Part shown: in pieces, positions 34,300 to 46,767 of the stretch | Numbering within the stretch: the stretch's first letter is position 1 | How the letters are laid out: every line of letters starts with the position of its first letter | From: Tretioscincus oriximinensis | Lineage: Eukaryota; Chordata; Lepidosauria; Squamata; Gymnophthalmidae | Assembly: GCA_022410635.1 (NCBI GenBank) | Contig: JAJVDF010000375.1 | Location: forward strand, 825,851 to 889,850 | DNA: 64,000 bases | Direction of reading: 5' to 3' | The notes under the pieces: model-generated | The model's input: only the letters and a program-made list of their open reading frames with translations | What the model was told of the DNA's origin: nothing | The model's database searches: none | Position numbers and translations under genes: made by a program

Positions 34300-34334
34300 N
34301 NNNNNNNNNNNNNNNNNNNNNNNNNNNNNNNNNN
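34300..34334. other. Assembly gap (35 N)
   Basis: Run of N. Confidence 0.99.
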
Positions 34335-34759
34335 GCTTCTGTCCACAAACACAGGACAGTTTTCGCCTTTCTATGCAAAGGGCAGGAAGCAGAAAAGAGC
34401 CCAGAAGGCCAGTGCACTGGAGTCTGACGGGTGGCACAGATGGTACGGATCCAACCCGGATCCGGGCAATTACCTGGACCATTTCCCCTAGACCCAAGGG
34501 GCAGCGTTTTGCGGGCACAAGGGAAGGGTGCAGGACGTACCCCAGAAAACCCTCAAATTGGACATGAGGTAAACAATCAACACAAAACTATACTGATCCA
34601 CTAAGGCCACCTGCTGCCTAGACACTCGAAAACAGACTCCAAAGACCTACGAAGATACCGTTTCNATTGCTCAAATATCATCATCGTAACATAATAAATT
34701 ACAAATTACCGTGCGCAAAAGTAAGCGTACAAATTATATGTGAACGACACCTACACAAA

Positions 34760-35135
34760 TGCATAAATTGACACCCTGCAGATGGTCCATCAGGAGTCCT
34801 GCCTGTTGCTCCATCTCAGGGGCAGGATCAAGACATCCATCCTNGTNGCTATTTATACCCTTGGCTTCCCTGAACTCGTCTAATCCTGTCTTGAAGCTAT
34901 CCAGGCTGCTAGCTACCANNTCCTCTTCCGTAAGTGAATTCTACAGANCAATAACTCTCTCAGTGAAAAAATATTTCCCCCTTGTCTGACGTAACTTTTC
35001 TGCCCATCAGAGGAAATATTTTTCCTCTATTCACCTTTTCCACCCCATGTGTGATTTTATATATTTCAATCAGCTCCCCTCTTAAATGCCTTCCTTCAAG
35101 GCTGAAGAGACCCAGACGTTTACCTAGAGAGGCTG
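34760..35135 (-). mobile_element. CR1/L3 3' end, reversed
   Basis: 'accctgcagatggtccatcagg' through 'ggctgaagagacccagacgttt', about 375 bp of ORF2 C-terminus plus UTR. Confidence 0.8.
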
Positions 35136-35687
35136 TTAGCAACTGGCTGCCTTGACTTCCTTAATTCCAACCTTGATGAGGAGAAAACACTCCATGGCCT
35201 GCCTGGAAACGCCCCAGCTGTTCTGTTACCGGCCCTTGGCCAGGAGGGCTTATCTGTCCTTTCCTGCTTCCTGCTTCCAAGCCAGTTGCTTCTCGNGCCC
35301 GAGGTGGCAGGCAAGGAAAGAGCCCTTCCCTACCGTTCTCACGGGCCTCTGCCTTCTTCCACTAAGGCAGGAAAGGAGGGCAGAAGGGAGGAAGACCCCC
35401 TTTCCATCCCCCAAACCAGCAAGCTCAGGGGAGGAGCTGATCTCTGGACAAAAGGACCCTTGGCCAGGAAACGGCCAGCAGGGATGGATCAGAGACTGGG
35501 AGGGCATTCTAGCTGATTGGTAGACCAAAGTGCTTGGAAGCCGGAGGGCTTCTGGCCCAGTGTTCAGTCCCTCCCCAAAGGTAGGTAATGGCAAACCACT
35601 CCTATATGCCTGCAGAGGTGNCCATAGAGTTTGGGAGTGTCTGCACCAATGGGCCTTTCAACTGCATCCCTGTGCACCGAAGAACAT
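35136..35687. other. No gene recognised
   Basis: Unique-looking sequence with moderate G+C and no supported exon. Confidence 0.3.
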
Positions 35688-36423
35688 AAGAACCTAGGAG
35701 GAGCCCTGCTGAATGGGGCCACAGAAGCCCATCTAGTCCAGCCTTCTGCCTCANAACCTGTGGGCCACCCATTGCCCCTGGGCACCTCAAGCAGAAGAGG
35801 ACAAAACTCCCTGCAAAGTGGTACTTCAGGAATCCTATCTGNTGCTCCCANAGAAACAAGTGACCCATGATAGTAGCTATTGGCTTCCATTAACCTGTCT
35901 AATCCTGCCTTAAAGTCTTTATGCAGCTACCCCCACCTCTTGTGGAAGTGAATTCCACAGGCCAAAGAAATTACTTTCCCTTGTTTCTAACTCTTCTGCC
36001 CACCAGCTTCAAGGAAAGCCCCTGGTCCTGATATTGTGCGACAGAGAAAACAATTTCCCCCTATTCATCTTNTCCACCCCATGCATGGTTTTATACACTT
36101 CAGTCAGATCCCCTCTTAAATGCTGTCTTTCGAGGCTGAAGAGACCCAGACGTTGCANCCTGATTTCATAAGGGATTTTGCTCCAGCTCCTTGATCATTC
36201 TTGTTGCACTTTCTACAGCTTCTCTAGCTCCACAATATCTTTATTGAGGTGTGACCACAATTGTACACAGGATTGCAAAGTGGCCTCACCACAGATTTAT
36301 AAAGAGGCAAAACAACACTTGCTGTCTTGTTTCCAATTCCTTTCCTTATGGTCCCCAACACTGAATTTCCTTTTTGCACTGGCGCCGCACACTGGGCTGA
36401 CACCTTCATTTTACTGCGGAATC
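35688..36423 (-). mobile_element. CR1/L3 element, minus, left arm of head-to-head pair
   Basis: 3' end at the left ('aacataagaacctaggagg...'), ORF2 C-terminus decayed, 5' truncation point at about 36423. Confidence 0.85.
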
Positions 36424-37118
36424 GAAAACAAATCAGCAAATGTAGTTTTGCCTCTTTATAAATCTGTAGTGAGGCCACATTTGGAATACTGTGTTCAATT
36501 CTGGTCACCACATCTGAAGAGGGATATTGTGGAACTGGAGAAAGTGCAGAAAAGGGCAACAAAAATGATCAAGGGTCTGGAGCACCTCCCTTATGAAGTC
36601 AGGCTGCAACGTCTGGGCCTCTTCAGCCTTGAAAGGCGACGTCTGAGAGGTGATCTGATTGAAGTGTACAAAATCATGCATGGGCTGGACAGGGTGAAAA
36701 AATGTTTTCTCTCTCCCACAACACTAGGGCCAGGAGCCCCTCCTTAAAACTGTTGGGTAGAAAAGTGAGAACAGACAAAGGAAAGTATTTTTTCACCCAG
36801 AGGTTCATCGGCCTGTGGAATTTACTTCCTGAAGAGGTGGTGGTAGCTAACAGCTTGGATAGTTTCAAGACAGGACTAGACAGGTTTATGGACACCAAGG
36901 GTATAAGTGGATACTAGGATGGATGTCTGGATGCTGCCTCCGGGATGGAGCAACAGGCAGGACTCCTGAAATACCATTTGCAGGGAGTCATGAACAGGAG
37001 CATATTTTGCTTTCCTCTGTTCGGACTGCCCAGGGGCATCTGGTGGGCCTCTGTGTGACACAGAATGCTGGACTTGATGGGCTCTGGCCTGATCCACTAT
37101 GGCTCTTCTTAGGTTCTT
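36424..37118 (+). mobile_element. CR1/L3 element, plus, right arm of head-to-head pair
   Basis: Open over much of its length: [40 protein letters not shown], then GLWNLLPEEVVVANSLDSFK. 3' end 'ggctcttcttaggttctta'. Confidence 0.9.
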
Positions 37119-37871
37119 AAGGTGGAGGATACCCTGTGGAACCAAAGCACCACCCACCTACCCCATTTCCCTTAACCTCCCCATTGCCTTGCTTGTGCTC
37201 CCTCCAGAGGGTCTCTTTACCACCATGGAGTTTGCAGAGAATGAGGCACCTTTCTGTTGCTTTGGCTCAGTGTAGAAGCAAGGATCACTTCCTGATGTTT
37301 TCACACATAGGGCAGCAAGAAAGGTGTTTGGTTGCATCTCCCAGGCCAACCCTCCTCTTCGTCGGATCCTGTGACATGGTAAACAAACCAGGAATGCCGG
37401 CCGGCCGGGATGACCACTTTTCCGGAAAAGGAAACCATCGCAAAACAAGAATGCAAAGCGTTATGTTGTTGCTGTTTTGCCCCACTTGTGAGACACACGG
37501 ACACTAGGAGGGAGTCACATGATCCTTTGCAACAGCAGGGATAGGAAGGTTCCCTCCTGTCTACACCTAAGTTTTAATCCACTTTCAGGTTGATAAAACG
37601 ACAGGCTGTTTTCTCCTGATTCAGGAAAATCCCTCTTTGGATTGGAAAACACGTCCAGTCATTTTGCGGACAGGTTCTGAAGCTGTGTTAAAATTCAGGT
37701 GTAGATAAGCCCTGGCTCACAAGAATACAGGTGGGAAGGGAAAGCTTAGCCCAGAACTGTGGCATGTTATCATTCCTGGAGTATATAGAATATCCACGGA
37801 AATATATACCTGGGTGTTTTAAGCCCTAGTTTCAGCTTTGCACACAAGCTTTTTCAAAAGCTTTTGGGCTA
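37119..37871. other. No gene recognised
   Basis: Open frames here lack similarity or splice support. Confidence 0.3.
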
Positions 37872-37873
37872 TA

Positions 37874-38077
37874 CAGGGCGCTTCAAAAAATGTCTACACA
37901 CTGCGAACTTCCATAGAAAATTTATTTACTGTTCTACAAAGTTAAATAAATAACAAATGTTAATACTGTTCAAATTGGTAGCCTGCAGCATCAATACAAT
38001 TCTGAGCACGAGTCACCANTGATTCTGTACATCGTATGGAAGTTCAGAGTGTGTATACATTTTTTTGAAGCACCCTG
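37874..38077 (-). mobile_element. Mariner-type MITE, copy 2, with transposase C-terminus
   Basis: Terminal inverted repeats starting CAGGGCGCTTCAAAAAA, flanked by TA on both sides (37872-37873, 38078-38079). On the minus strand it still encodes VTRAQNCIDAAGYQFEQY and a stop, typical of the last residues of a Tc1/mariner transposase. Non-functional internal-deletion derivative. Confidence 0.85.
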
Positions 38078-38257
38078 TATCTCAGGATAGGGTTTGACCA
38101 GTGTAGAATATGGCAGACCCCATTTGGGAAGCTTATCCCAAGGGGGGGGGGGGAAGAGAAAAAGTTTCACTCAATCAACACCCCTCCAGATGTTCCAAAC
38201 TACAACTCCCAGGATCCTCTGCCGGGTGTAGTTCTAGAGCAAGGCCACATCTGGCAC

Positions 38258-38545
38258 GGAAGGGCAGAGATTAAGAGCTTCGGTCTTTCAGCCGAGGCGG
38301 ACAGTGTTTGAGGCCTCATGTGTCAGCCGTGGAGAAGGGTGAGCGCCCCCTACTGGCCTCAGCTTCAGCCAACCTAGCTGTTCAAAAGCAATGACATTTG
38401 TGAACAGAGATGAATAGGTATCACTGCAGCATGGTGGGGAAGACTGAATAGTTGGAAGCCTTTGGATGAAAAATNACCTTGTAAGCTGCTCTGGAAAAGA
38501 TCAGGATATAAAAATCAGCTTCTCTTCCTTCTCTTTCTTCTTCTT
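38258..38545 (+). mobile_element. SINE group C
   Basis: 'gaagggcagagattaagagcttcgg' head, 'gtgtcagccgtggagaagg', and (CTT)n tail. Confidence 0.7.
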
Positions 38546-38859
38546 CTTCTCCTGCCCTGACACCTTAAATGCCTGTGCTCAAGTCCCAGCCCCGGAGCAA
38601 CTCTTACGGGAAAGCAATTTTTTTTCACGGCCTGTCACCTGCCTGTATTTACAGAAAAGGAGGTTTCAAAATAAACCTTTCAAAGTCCAATACAAAAGAG
38701 AAAAACACTTGAACTTGGGACCCTTTCAAACCTAAAGCAGACAGATAAGACGTCAACCAAAGGATGCTTGAAAGCAAAACTTTGGGAAGCGCCTGGGCTT
38801 CCTGACGCAAAGAAATAACATAAATATAAACCTTTGAACAACAGAAAGGAGAAAAAGAA

Positions 38860-39168
38860 GAAGAACTGGGTTCTTATANCCCGCTTTTCTCACCTTTCAA
38901 AGGGACTCAAAGCGGTTTACAAGGGTATTTTGCCCGAAGGCTGACATTCTATCTTCCACACTAGGCTGTGGTGGTTCCCATTTATCTACTTGCAGTCAGT
39001 TGCAATTTCTTTCATGTCTTGCTTTTGAATAGCTGGGTTGGTCGGAGCTATAGGCTAGTGGAAGGTGCTCAGCCCTCCCCACATCCCACACAGGGCCTCC
39101 AAACCCCATCTCCCAGGTGAGAGACGGATTCCTTAGCAACTGAGCTATCCGTGCCTGCACTCNCAGAC
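38860..39168 (-). mobile_element. SINE group B, reversed
   Basis: Near full length: '(GAA)n', 'cttttctcacctttcaaagggac' and 'gactgagctatccgtgcctgc' head. Confidence 0.85.
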
Positions 39169-39639
39169 GCTGTGAGCAGCATCCAGACTTCTGGGGTACC
39201 ATTTCCCTTTACGGCCTGACCAAGGGCAAACGCTGGTCTTTTCGTTAGCCTATGTGCCCGAAAGCTTTGGCCCTTTATTAACGGGGTTCCAGGTACAAAC
39301 AATAGCGATCTGCCAACTTCCTGGCAGAATTCCCATTTCGTGTTTTATAGTCTTAAATTGCAATTCTGCCTGCTTTTTTATGTTGTTTTTTCACAACGAC
39401 AAGTGCTTATTATACAAGTTTAGGTTCCCAGCAGGTTCATGAAGCTGGCAGCAGCCAAGTGTGAAAAAAATGAAACCGAGCTTGTGATGGGGCCTGCTGG
39501 GAAGTGTAGTTTGGATAGCAGGCAGCCTCTTCTGACCAACTTGCACGGCCCTGTTCTGTCGTTCTCGTGGAAAGTATCACATGGAGCCCTGTGCAGCTGC
39601 GCACACAGTCTGAAGATTGGCCAGAGTGCTTAGAAACCT

Positions 39640-39960
39640 CAGAACCTAAGAGGAGCCCTGCTGAATGGGCCACAGTCACCTATCTAGTCTAGCCTTCTGT
39701 TTCCCCCAGCAGCCCACCACTTGCCCTTGGGCATCTCAAGGGGAAGGAGAAGGCACAACCTCCTTTCTTTCCTCTTTTCCTCCCTCCTTCTTTCCTTCCT
39801 TCCATAAGGAGAGCCCTGCTGAATGGGGCCACAGTAGCCCACCTAGTCCAGCATTCGATCTCGCACAGTGGCCCATCAACTGCCCTTGGGCAGCTCAGGG
39901 AGAAGAAGGAGGCAAAAACCATACCTGATCTCCACTCCCTGCAAAAGGCATTTCAGATCC
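39640..39960 (-). mobile_element. CR1/L3 3' tails, reversed, two pieces
   Basis: Two successive 'gagccctgctgaatggggcc' ends (about 39650 and 39808) separated by a CT-rich run. Confidence 0.7.
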
Positions 39961-40620
39961 ATCCACAGCGTGGGAGGAAACCCCACATCTGTAAGCCCAC
40001 AAGCCTTTGGCTTCTCCACTCTCAAAAGAGTAAAGGACAGTTGAACCAAGGAAGAAGCACACAAACACGCACACACATTGCCCGCACTTTCCCACAACGG
40101 AGGCCCCAGCGGAAGGCGCGGCTGCCTCCGGAGAGCCTGCCTCCGTGGGGCTCCAGGGCCATTCCTGGTTTTGTTTTCCTTTCCAAATCTCTAGAATGAA
40201 CGGAAAAGCAGCTCCTCCTGCCCAAGGGAGGCCGGCTACAGGTCACAGCCGCGACAGAAGGGACGAAGAATGTGGCATGAGGTCGGGCCAAAGAATGCGG
40301 GGGTCATAGCACCGCCCCTCTGCCTCTGCCACTGCGCCCTCGGGACACAACAGCCGCCTTCTCGACTCCCTTCCCCCTTGGCCTCCCAAGGGGGGACCAA
40401 AGAGATGTATAGAAAACAATTCCCTGGGATGGCAGCCTTGCCAGGCCCCTTGCAAAGCCTCGTGCCCACAGGCCGCCTCCTCTTCTACCCCAAATGATGG
40501 AACGTTCCTTGCGAAGGGAAAAGGCAGGACTGTTCCCCTCCACGTCCATGGGGGCCCCACACGGCCCCTGTGGCCCCTGTGAGCAGGGATTCTATTCAAC
40601 CTGTCCACAGAGGAGGCTGC
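39961..40620. other. No gene recognised
   Basis: Moderately GC-rich, with overlapping spurious open frames on both strands; no similarity recognised. Confidence 0.3.
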
Positions 40621-41660
40621 CCCAGTTGACCCCTCAGTTACACGGAACCTGGAGTATGCATACAGATATACGGAGGGAAATCACGAGAATTTAATACGAT
40701 AAAAATTAAGAGTCCCTGAGAAACTTTACAAGAATGACGGAAGTCCACAGGATAGAACTACAGTGCAGAATTGGGTAGGAAATAGAAGTGGCTACAGGCA
40801 TTAGGTGTCAAGTCACACCCAGACAAAGGTGTAATTAAGAGATGTGTAGTAAGTGAAGATATAGAAATAAAGAAGAGCATAAGGAAAATTCAGGAAAAGG
40901 AAAAGGGGGGTACCTGGGAAAATTTGTAGACAAATTCTGTTGGTAACATCAAGAAATAGAATAATTATTATTTAGGATATGGAGTATGGATGTAAATGTG
41001 AGAAGGGGAGGTATGAAAAAAAGGAATAAAAGGAATAAAAGAAGCAACAAGTAATTGCATGAAGGAGACAAGAAGGAAAATGCTCCATAAATGGTCCATA
41101 TTTCCCCCATGTTAAGGGAACATGTTGGCATGGATGCCAAGAGAGAGGTACATTTATACGTATGGTATGGGAATGTCAAAGAATAAAGGAATTTGGGGTT
41201 AAGGTGGAAAGAGAATATTTTTTTAATTACAAATAACAATAATAAACTGGCAACATGACATGGAGACTTGGATACTATCCGTTCGAAGGATAAAAGAGGG
41301 GTGATAGATAAAATAACATTTTGCCCTCAGACTGATCTAGTATGGCCAATCCAGAAAATGCATGAGTATATAATTAATGTGATCACAATGAAACCTTTAA
41401 TTGTATAACAAGCAATCCAGAAAACATAGAAATTGTAAACAAAAATGGTTGACTGTAAAAAATTATATAGAATCAAGATTAGGGAGTGAAGCAATGGAAT
41501 CAAGATTAAAATTAATTTTCCAGATGCGAGCCCTGATACCCAATGGATGTGTTAGGCTGTAGGGGAGGGAGAAAATGGAGGGGGAGATTGTTTGACACAT
41601 TGTATGAAAAGATAAATGTAAAAATATGTATTGTAAAAATCAAATAAAAATTAAAAAAGG
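40620..41660 (+). mobile_element. L1-type LINE 3' fragment, copy 1
   Basis: Decayed ORF2 C-terminus: around 41100-41220 frames give pieces such as GMDAKRG, HLYVW and WECQRIKEF, the C-terminal CW.C....GT..H..WEC..V..FW signature of L1. Ends in an A-rich tail at 41630-41660. Confidence 0.7.
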
Positions 41661-41679
41661 AGGAAAATCAGAAGAATAA

Positions 41680-42290
41680 AAGAAACCAAAATCAATTGTG
41701 TGAAAGAAACAAGAAGTCCTCCGTAAATGATAAAGAACGCTGGCACAATCTGTGACACTTCTTTCCAAATATTTCTGGAGCCTGCAAGCACAGGTGGCTC
41801 TTTCATACACACGGTGTGGGAATGTCAAAAGATGAGGGGATTTTAGCAGAAAGCGGAAAGAGAAATAAACAGCCTCTTCTTCCAAGTAAGAATAACACGC
41901 AAAATGGGCTGTATTGCACGGAGATTTGGAAAATACGATGCTTGAGAATGTAAGAGATGAAACAGACAAACCACCTGCACCCAGACTGGTTTAGTGAGGT
42001 GGGTGGAAAGACAGTACAATATGGTCAGTCCAGAAGATGTATATTATGAATATATATAATTAACGTGATTGCAACTGAAATGTTTAATTGTAGAATTACT
42101 AATCCGAAAACTGTAAGAGACTGTAAACAAAAACGGTTGCTTGTTAAAAACTATTTAGGAGTAAAGGAACAAGGCTGACACTGGAGAATGATTTTCCAGA
42201 TGTGAGCCCCCCTGGTGAATATTGAATATGTATGTAAACGAGGGTAGAGGGAGGGATAAAAGAAATGGAGCATGTAAAAAACAGAAGGAA
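41680..42290 (+). mobile_element. L1-type LINE 3' fragment, copy 2
   Basis: Parallel to copy 1: 'ggtggctctttcatacacacggtgtgggaatgtcaaaagatg' and 'ttaacgtgattgcaactgaaatgtttaattg' match it in order and orientation. Confidence 0.65.
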
Positions 42291-43840
42291 CAGGCTATTG
42301 TATTAATGTGCAACGGTAAAGGGTCCCTCCTTTAGAGGCATTTCTTCCCAGGCCACCCTACCTCAAAAAGCCATCCAGGAGAAAGCAAGGCCTAGGACAC
42401 TTCTTCCGCTAGCATGAGAATTCAAAGGCGACTTTGGGAGGCTGGAGAAGAAAGCTGGTTTGGCATGGAAGCCCAAAAGCCCCTGAGCCATAAACGTTGG
42501 AGACTGGAATGCACGAAGTGTAAATAAATAAAAGAGAATATACGAGGTCTCCTCCGCTCCAAGTTTCAGATTACATGGAAGGCACATTGGGATTTCAAGA
42601 AACAAACAAAAGAAAGTGCATTTCTTCTCTGCAAGGACTATGTGTGTGTGTGCGCGCGCGCGTGTGCTTTATCTCTCTCTTGGAGGCCAAAGGCAGGGAG
42701 GGGGACAGTAAAACAGCCGCCCTGTGGACTCTTGGGAGCCTCAAAAACCGAACCTTGGAATGAGTTTTTCCATGGTTCACTGCTCGTTAAAGAACGGCCT
42801 CTCCGCCTGGGCCACGGTCCTTATATGGACACCAAGCGGGGCCCAAGTGCCTGAAATTCTTATGAACTGCTGGGGGTTCCAGTGCAGAAGCAACCCCCCC
42901 CCCAATGCACTCAGCCCCAAAAAGCCAAGAAAGGGACCAAGGAGGGTCCCCAGGGGCCTCTCCAACCAGGGTGCGCCCGTGCCCATCGACCTACTCTTAG
43001 CCAATGTCCTTAGCCGTGACCGTAAGCAGCCTCCCCCTCCCCACCACGAAGNGTGCCCCAAACTCAGGCACGGATGCCGTGGAACAGGAAACCCCACCGA
43101 CCTTTTCCGCCAGCCTGGCAGCAGCGGCAACAGCGGACGAGAAGGAAGAGGAGGTTGGAGACCCGGTGGCGTGGAGTGCTGGGGCCCAGGGTGTGGAGAG
43201 ACACAAGCTGTGCCGCCTGCTCCGCTGGGGCGCCTAACTGTGCAAGGAAGCGGGAGAAACAGTGCTCCCACCGCCCACCGCCGCCAAGCTGCTGAATCAC
43301 TTCCGTTGCCGGGATTTCTCGCCAGTTGCTGGAAAATACGGTCAGCTGCCTGCTCACAACAATCTGGTTCCGTGCACAAACCCCAGTTTCCTTTGGCAAC
43401 CCCTCTACCAACACGGTAGCAAAAGACGCCCTTTCACACACCCCTGGGAGCATGCGGAGGCCTCCCANATGGGAAGGGGCGCGGGGGGCCCTGGCTTAGC
43501 ACATCAGAGTATTCATANCAGGTGGGAATAAAAACCACTCAGGCCGCAGGACGCCCGTGGAGACCCAAGTCCCACCAGACACCTGGAAAGAACTCTGGAA
43601 GTTGCATAGAAGTGGGAAAGGCAAATCAGCCTTCACACTGACCGCCCAGTAAGGAATCCCAATTGCTCCTACCAAAAAAAAGGCTTCCTGGGACCGTTCC
43701 GGAAAGGGACCTTGGGGTATTGGTGGACGGTTCGATGAAGGGGTCAACCCAGTGGGCAGCAGCAGTGAAAAAGAGCAAATTCAACGTTAGGAGTAATTAG
43801 GAAGGGCATCTGATTGAAGTGTATAAAATTATGCATGGGA
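42291..43840. other. No gene recognised; mildly GC-rich at 42.99-43.45 kb
   Basis: (GT)/(GC) dinucleotide run at 42641-42663. The 43.0-43.3 kb segment has moderate CpG and an ETS-like site on the minus strand, but no convincing first exon or donor. Confidence 0.3.
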
Positions 43841-44193
43841 TTATATATTTATTTATTTTTATTTATTTATTTTTATTTATACCCTACCCATACCCGAAGG
43901 TCTCAGGGCGGCCAACAGTAAAATATCAATACAAAATTAACAAATTAAAAACAGTATAGAAACAATATCTAAAAGTGGGGATGGATAAGGTGAATAGAGA
44001 TCCATTATTTCCTCTATCACACAACACCAGGACTGTGAACCATTGGCACCTCTAGGTTTTAATACAGCTTCAGTCCACTTTCAGAACATACGGCAACAAA
44101 GTGAATAGCAATTTTCTTTATGTGTTATCTAAACCAAACTCAGGTTTTCCGAGTCGGAGAAAGCCAAAAGGTAACATCTCACCAGTTGGATGG

Positions 44194-44197
<4 letters not shown>

Positions 44198-44225
<28 letters not shown>

Positions 44226-44226
44226 G
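44198..44226. repeat. (CT)n microsatellite
   Basis: About 14 CT units. Confidence 0.9.
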
Positions 44227-44769
44227 AAAGTGCACTGAAGGCGGAGTAAATCACCCCGGTCATACCTAAATTTTAATCAAGCTTCAGTCCGCTTCCAGAA
44301 TAAAAAAATCGCAGCCACAATGGCGTGAGTAGCAATTTTCATTCCACATTTTCTAAACCCAAATGCTGAACGAAAACATGTGGGCCACTTTGCTAATGCA
44401 TCCTCTCATTCTGAAAGTGGAGTGAAGCTGGATTAAAACATGGGTACGACTGTGGGTGTGACTTCTGCTTCTCAGCCGCCAAGTGTCCGGTCATGACCTC
44501 AGACCGATTTAGTTCTTTACACNGAGAGTATTTGGCTATAATTGCAACTTGGGGCTCTTAAACCGGAACTGAAAGGCAGTTACTGTATCTAAAAAAGTAC
44601 ATAATGAGTCAGCCCATTTATTCCTATCCCGCATATGGGGAAACCCCCCCTCCCACCAGGGGCTTCCCTCCAATGTCATGGTGAGAGGGGCGTCCATATA
44701 CAAAACTAGCCCCTTTTGTTTGGGCATGACACTTGACTGCTGGCCAGGTGCATATCACACCTGCCGNGA

Positions 44770-45135
44770 AAGAGCTGCCGAGCCCAATTCAGGGGATTCA
44801 CCTTTAAGCCCCCAAATGCCTAAAAGGAGGCCTCCTTCCATATCCACCTGCCCATGCCTTAAAATCTGCAAGGGAGGCTCTCCTGGTTCTCCTGACCCTC
44901 TCCAGCAAAGTCAGAGGACCCCAAGGCCTTCTTCATGGCAGCCCCCAGACTACACCTTTGTGTCCCCCCTCAAGGTTCTTCAGGTTTTTTTTAGACCCTT
45001 GAAGACGCATCTCCTTCATCTGGCCTTCAGATATTGTTTTGAGGTGCCATTTTGTATTTCTGCTTTTACTGCTGGGCGCCTTGAGACCTTTGGGTACACG
45101 GTGTGGTATGAGCCCAGCAAGGCCTCCGTGAAACA
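44770..45135 (+). mobile_element. L2-like LINE 3' fragment
   Basis: 'caattcaggggattcaccttt', 'cttcatggcagcccccagactac', 'gggcgccttgagacctttgggtac', the same family as at 26990 and 29985. Confidence 0.65.
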
Positions 45136-46413
45136 ACCAGAACCTTCTAAAGATTATGAAATAAATGCAGAGCTCTTGACAGGGTTGCCCTGCAGACAGT
45201 AGGGTAGTTTAGTGAGAAAGCAAAAAAAACAGGCTGTTTAAACTTCCCAGGGACGTGTGTTGTAATGAGGCGCATTGGAGGACAGAGGTGCCCTGAGGCG
45301 CTGTGGGTTTCGGTGTCCAGCTTTTGGGGAAGTTCAGAAAAACAAGGCCTGGAATGAGGCAGAAGAATATCTCTCCAAACCTACTTAGATCCTGTACTGA
45401 TCCTTCTTTGGGGCTATATATCACAGAAGAAGGGCCTGCCATAGACTATACGGTCTTGTGGATGACCAAGGTCTGTTCCGAAATGCAACCTACAACCACC
45501 TCCTCTGGTGGTGACCAGAATTGTCCCCAGNGGTCCCAATGTGGCCTCACATTTAGAGTCATAAAGAGGCAAACATTGCTTGCCAACTTATTTTCCATTT
45601 CTCTTTCACAGTCAAATGAGGACTTTGGCATTTGGAATCCAGAATCTTTGCACAGTCTTCTAGGGCCTTGTGGATTTGGTTCTGGCCTGGCTTGGAAAGA
45701 GAAAGCGGGGAAGGAACCCTTGACGAAAGCAGTAGGAAAATAGCTCCCAGCGGTTCCAAACGCACCTCCTGGAGACGCCCAGCATTAACGGAGGTTTCCG
45801 TCTCTTCTAGGGAAATGATTCACACAGACCTGGCGATGTTCCTCCTTTCGTCACTCCTATGCACCCTCCAAAGCACCTCCCCTAGCCCAAGGAGAAGGAC
45901 ATAAACTCCCCAAACCGTCATCCTTGGGAGAGGGGCCCCAAAGCCCTTCGGTTCCTACTCCTTCCCCCCCAGACCCCAGGCCAGCGGCAGAGCTTGCTTG
46001 GTCCAGAGCTTTTCCTAGTGAACGGAAGACAAAAACAGAGCCCCTGGAGAGCCCAGTAGTTCTTATCCGGAGCAGCAGTCATAGATGGCGCGTCGCCACC
46101 TGCCAATTTCACAGCCCGGCAGCCATATACAGAGAGGCACGTGAGGCCCAGCCAGAAGCAGCCTACAAACAAGCAGGACTGAACCAGCCAACTCCACGCT
46201 GAGGAATATCTGTCAGCCGGGAGCCTCTTGCAAGGAGAGGCCCCAGTGGAGAGGACGGGACAAGAACATTCGCCACAGCTTTAAGAAAGAGTCACCTTTG
46301 GGTATAGGGCAGTACAGAAATATAGATAAATAAGTACATACATAAGAGGAGCCCTGCTGGACGGGGCTGGAGTGTGGAGAGCTCTACCTAGGGCCAGGTA
46401 CACAGCCCACCAG
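45136..46413. other. No gene recognised
   Basis: A fold-back core lies at about 45438-45475 ('gggcctgccatagactat'). The rest has no supported exon. Confidence 0.3.
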
Positions 46414-46627
46414 TAGGCTGACCAGATGACCCCTTCTGAGGGGGGTTGAAAACCTGTTTTTGGGATGCCTCCAGGTTTTTTCTGAGGAAAAAAAAGTNAA
46501 AAAACAAAATATTTTTCAAAAATAAATCTTTTTTTGAAAACATTTTCCTCAGAAAAAANCGAGAGGCACCCCAAAACTGGGTTTTCAACACCCCTCCCCC
46601 CCAAAAAGGGGTCATCTGGTCAGNCTA
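46414..46627. mobile_element. hAT-like fold-back MITE, copy 1
   Basis: 214 bp, ends TAGGCTGACCAGATGACC / GGTCATCTGGTCAGnCTA, nearly palindromic through its length with an AT-rich centre. Flanked by perfect 8-bp direct repeats CCCACCAG (46406-46413 and 46628-46635), the duplication length of hAT-superfamily elements. Confidence 0.9.
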
Positions 46628-46767
46628 CCCACCAGGCTAGAGGTGCCACACTATACACCTGGGATCCAAGCAGGGACCCATGACCTACTTAGACTCCCAG
46701 CACTTTTAGGCCTTTCGCAAAGCACTTTTATGCTGTATGAATGGACTTTATTTCAGCCCTCACCAGT

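Noticed and set aside
42777..43419. Possible first exon in 42.8-43.4 kb
   Set aside because: Only mild CpG content and no good donor or recognised peptide.
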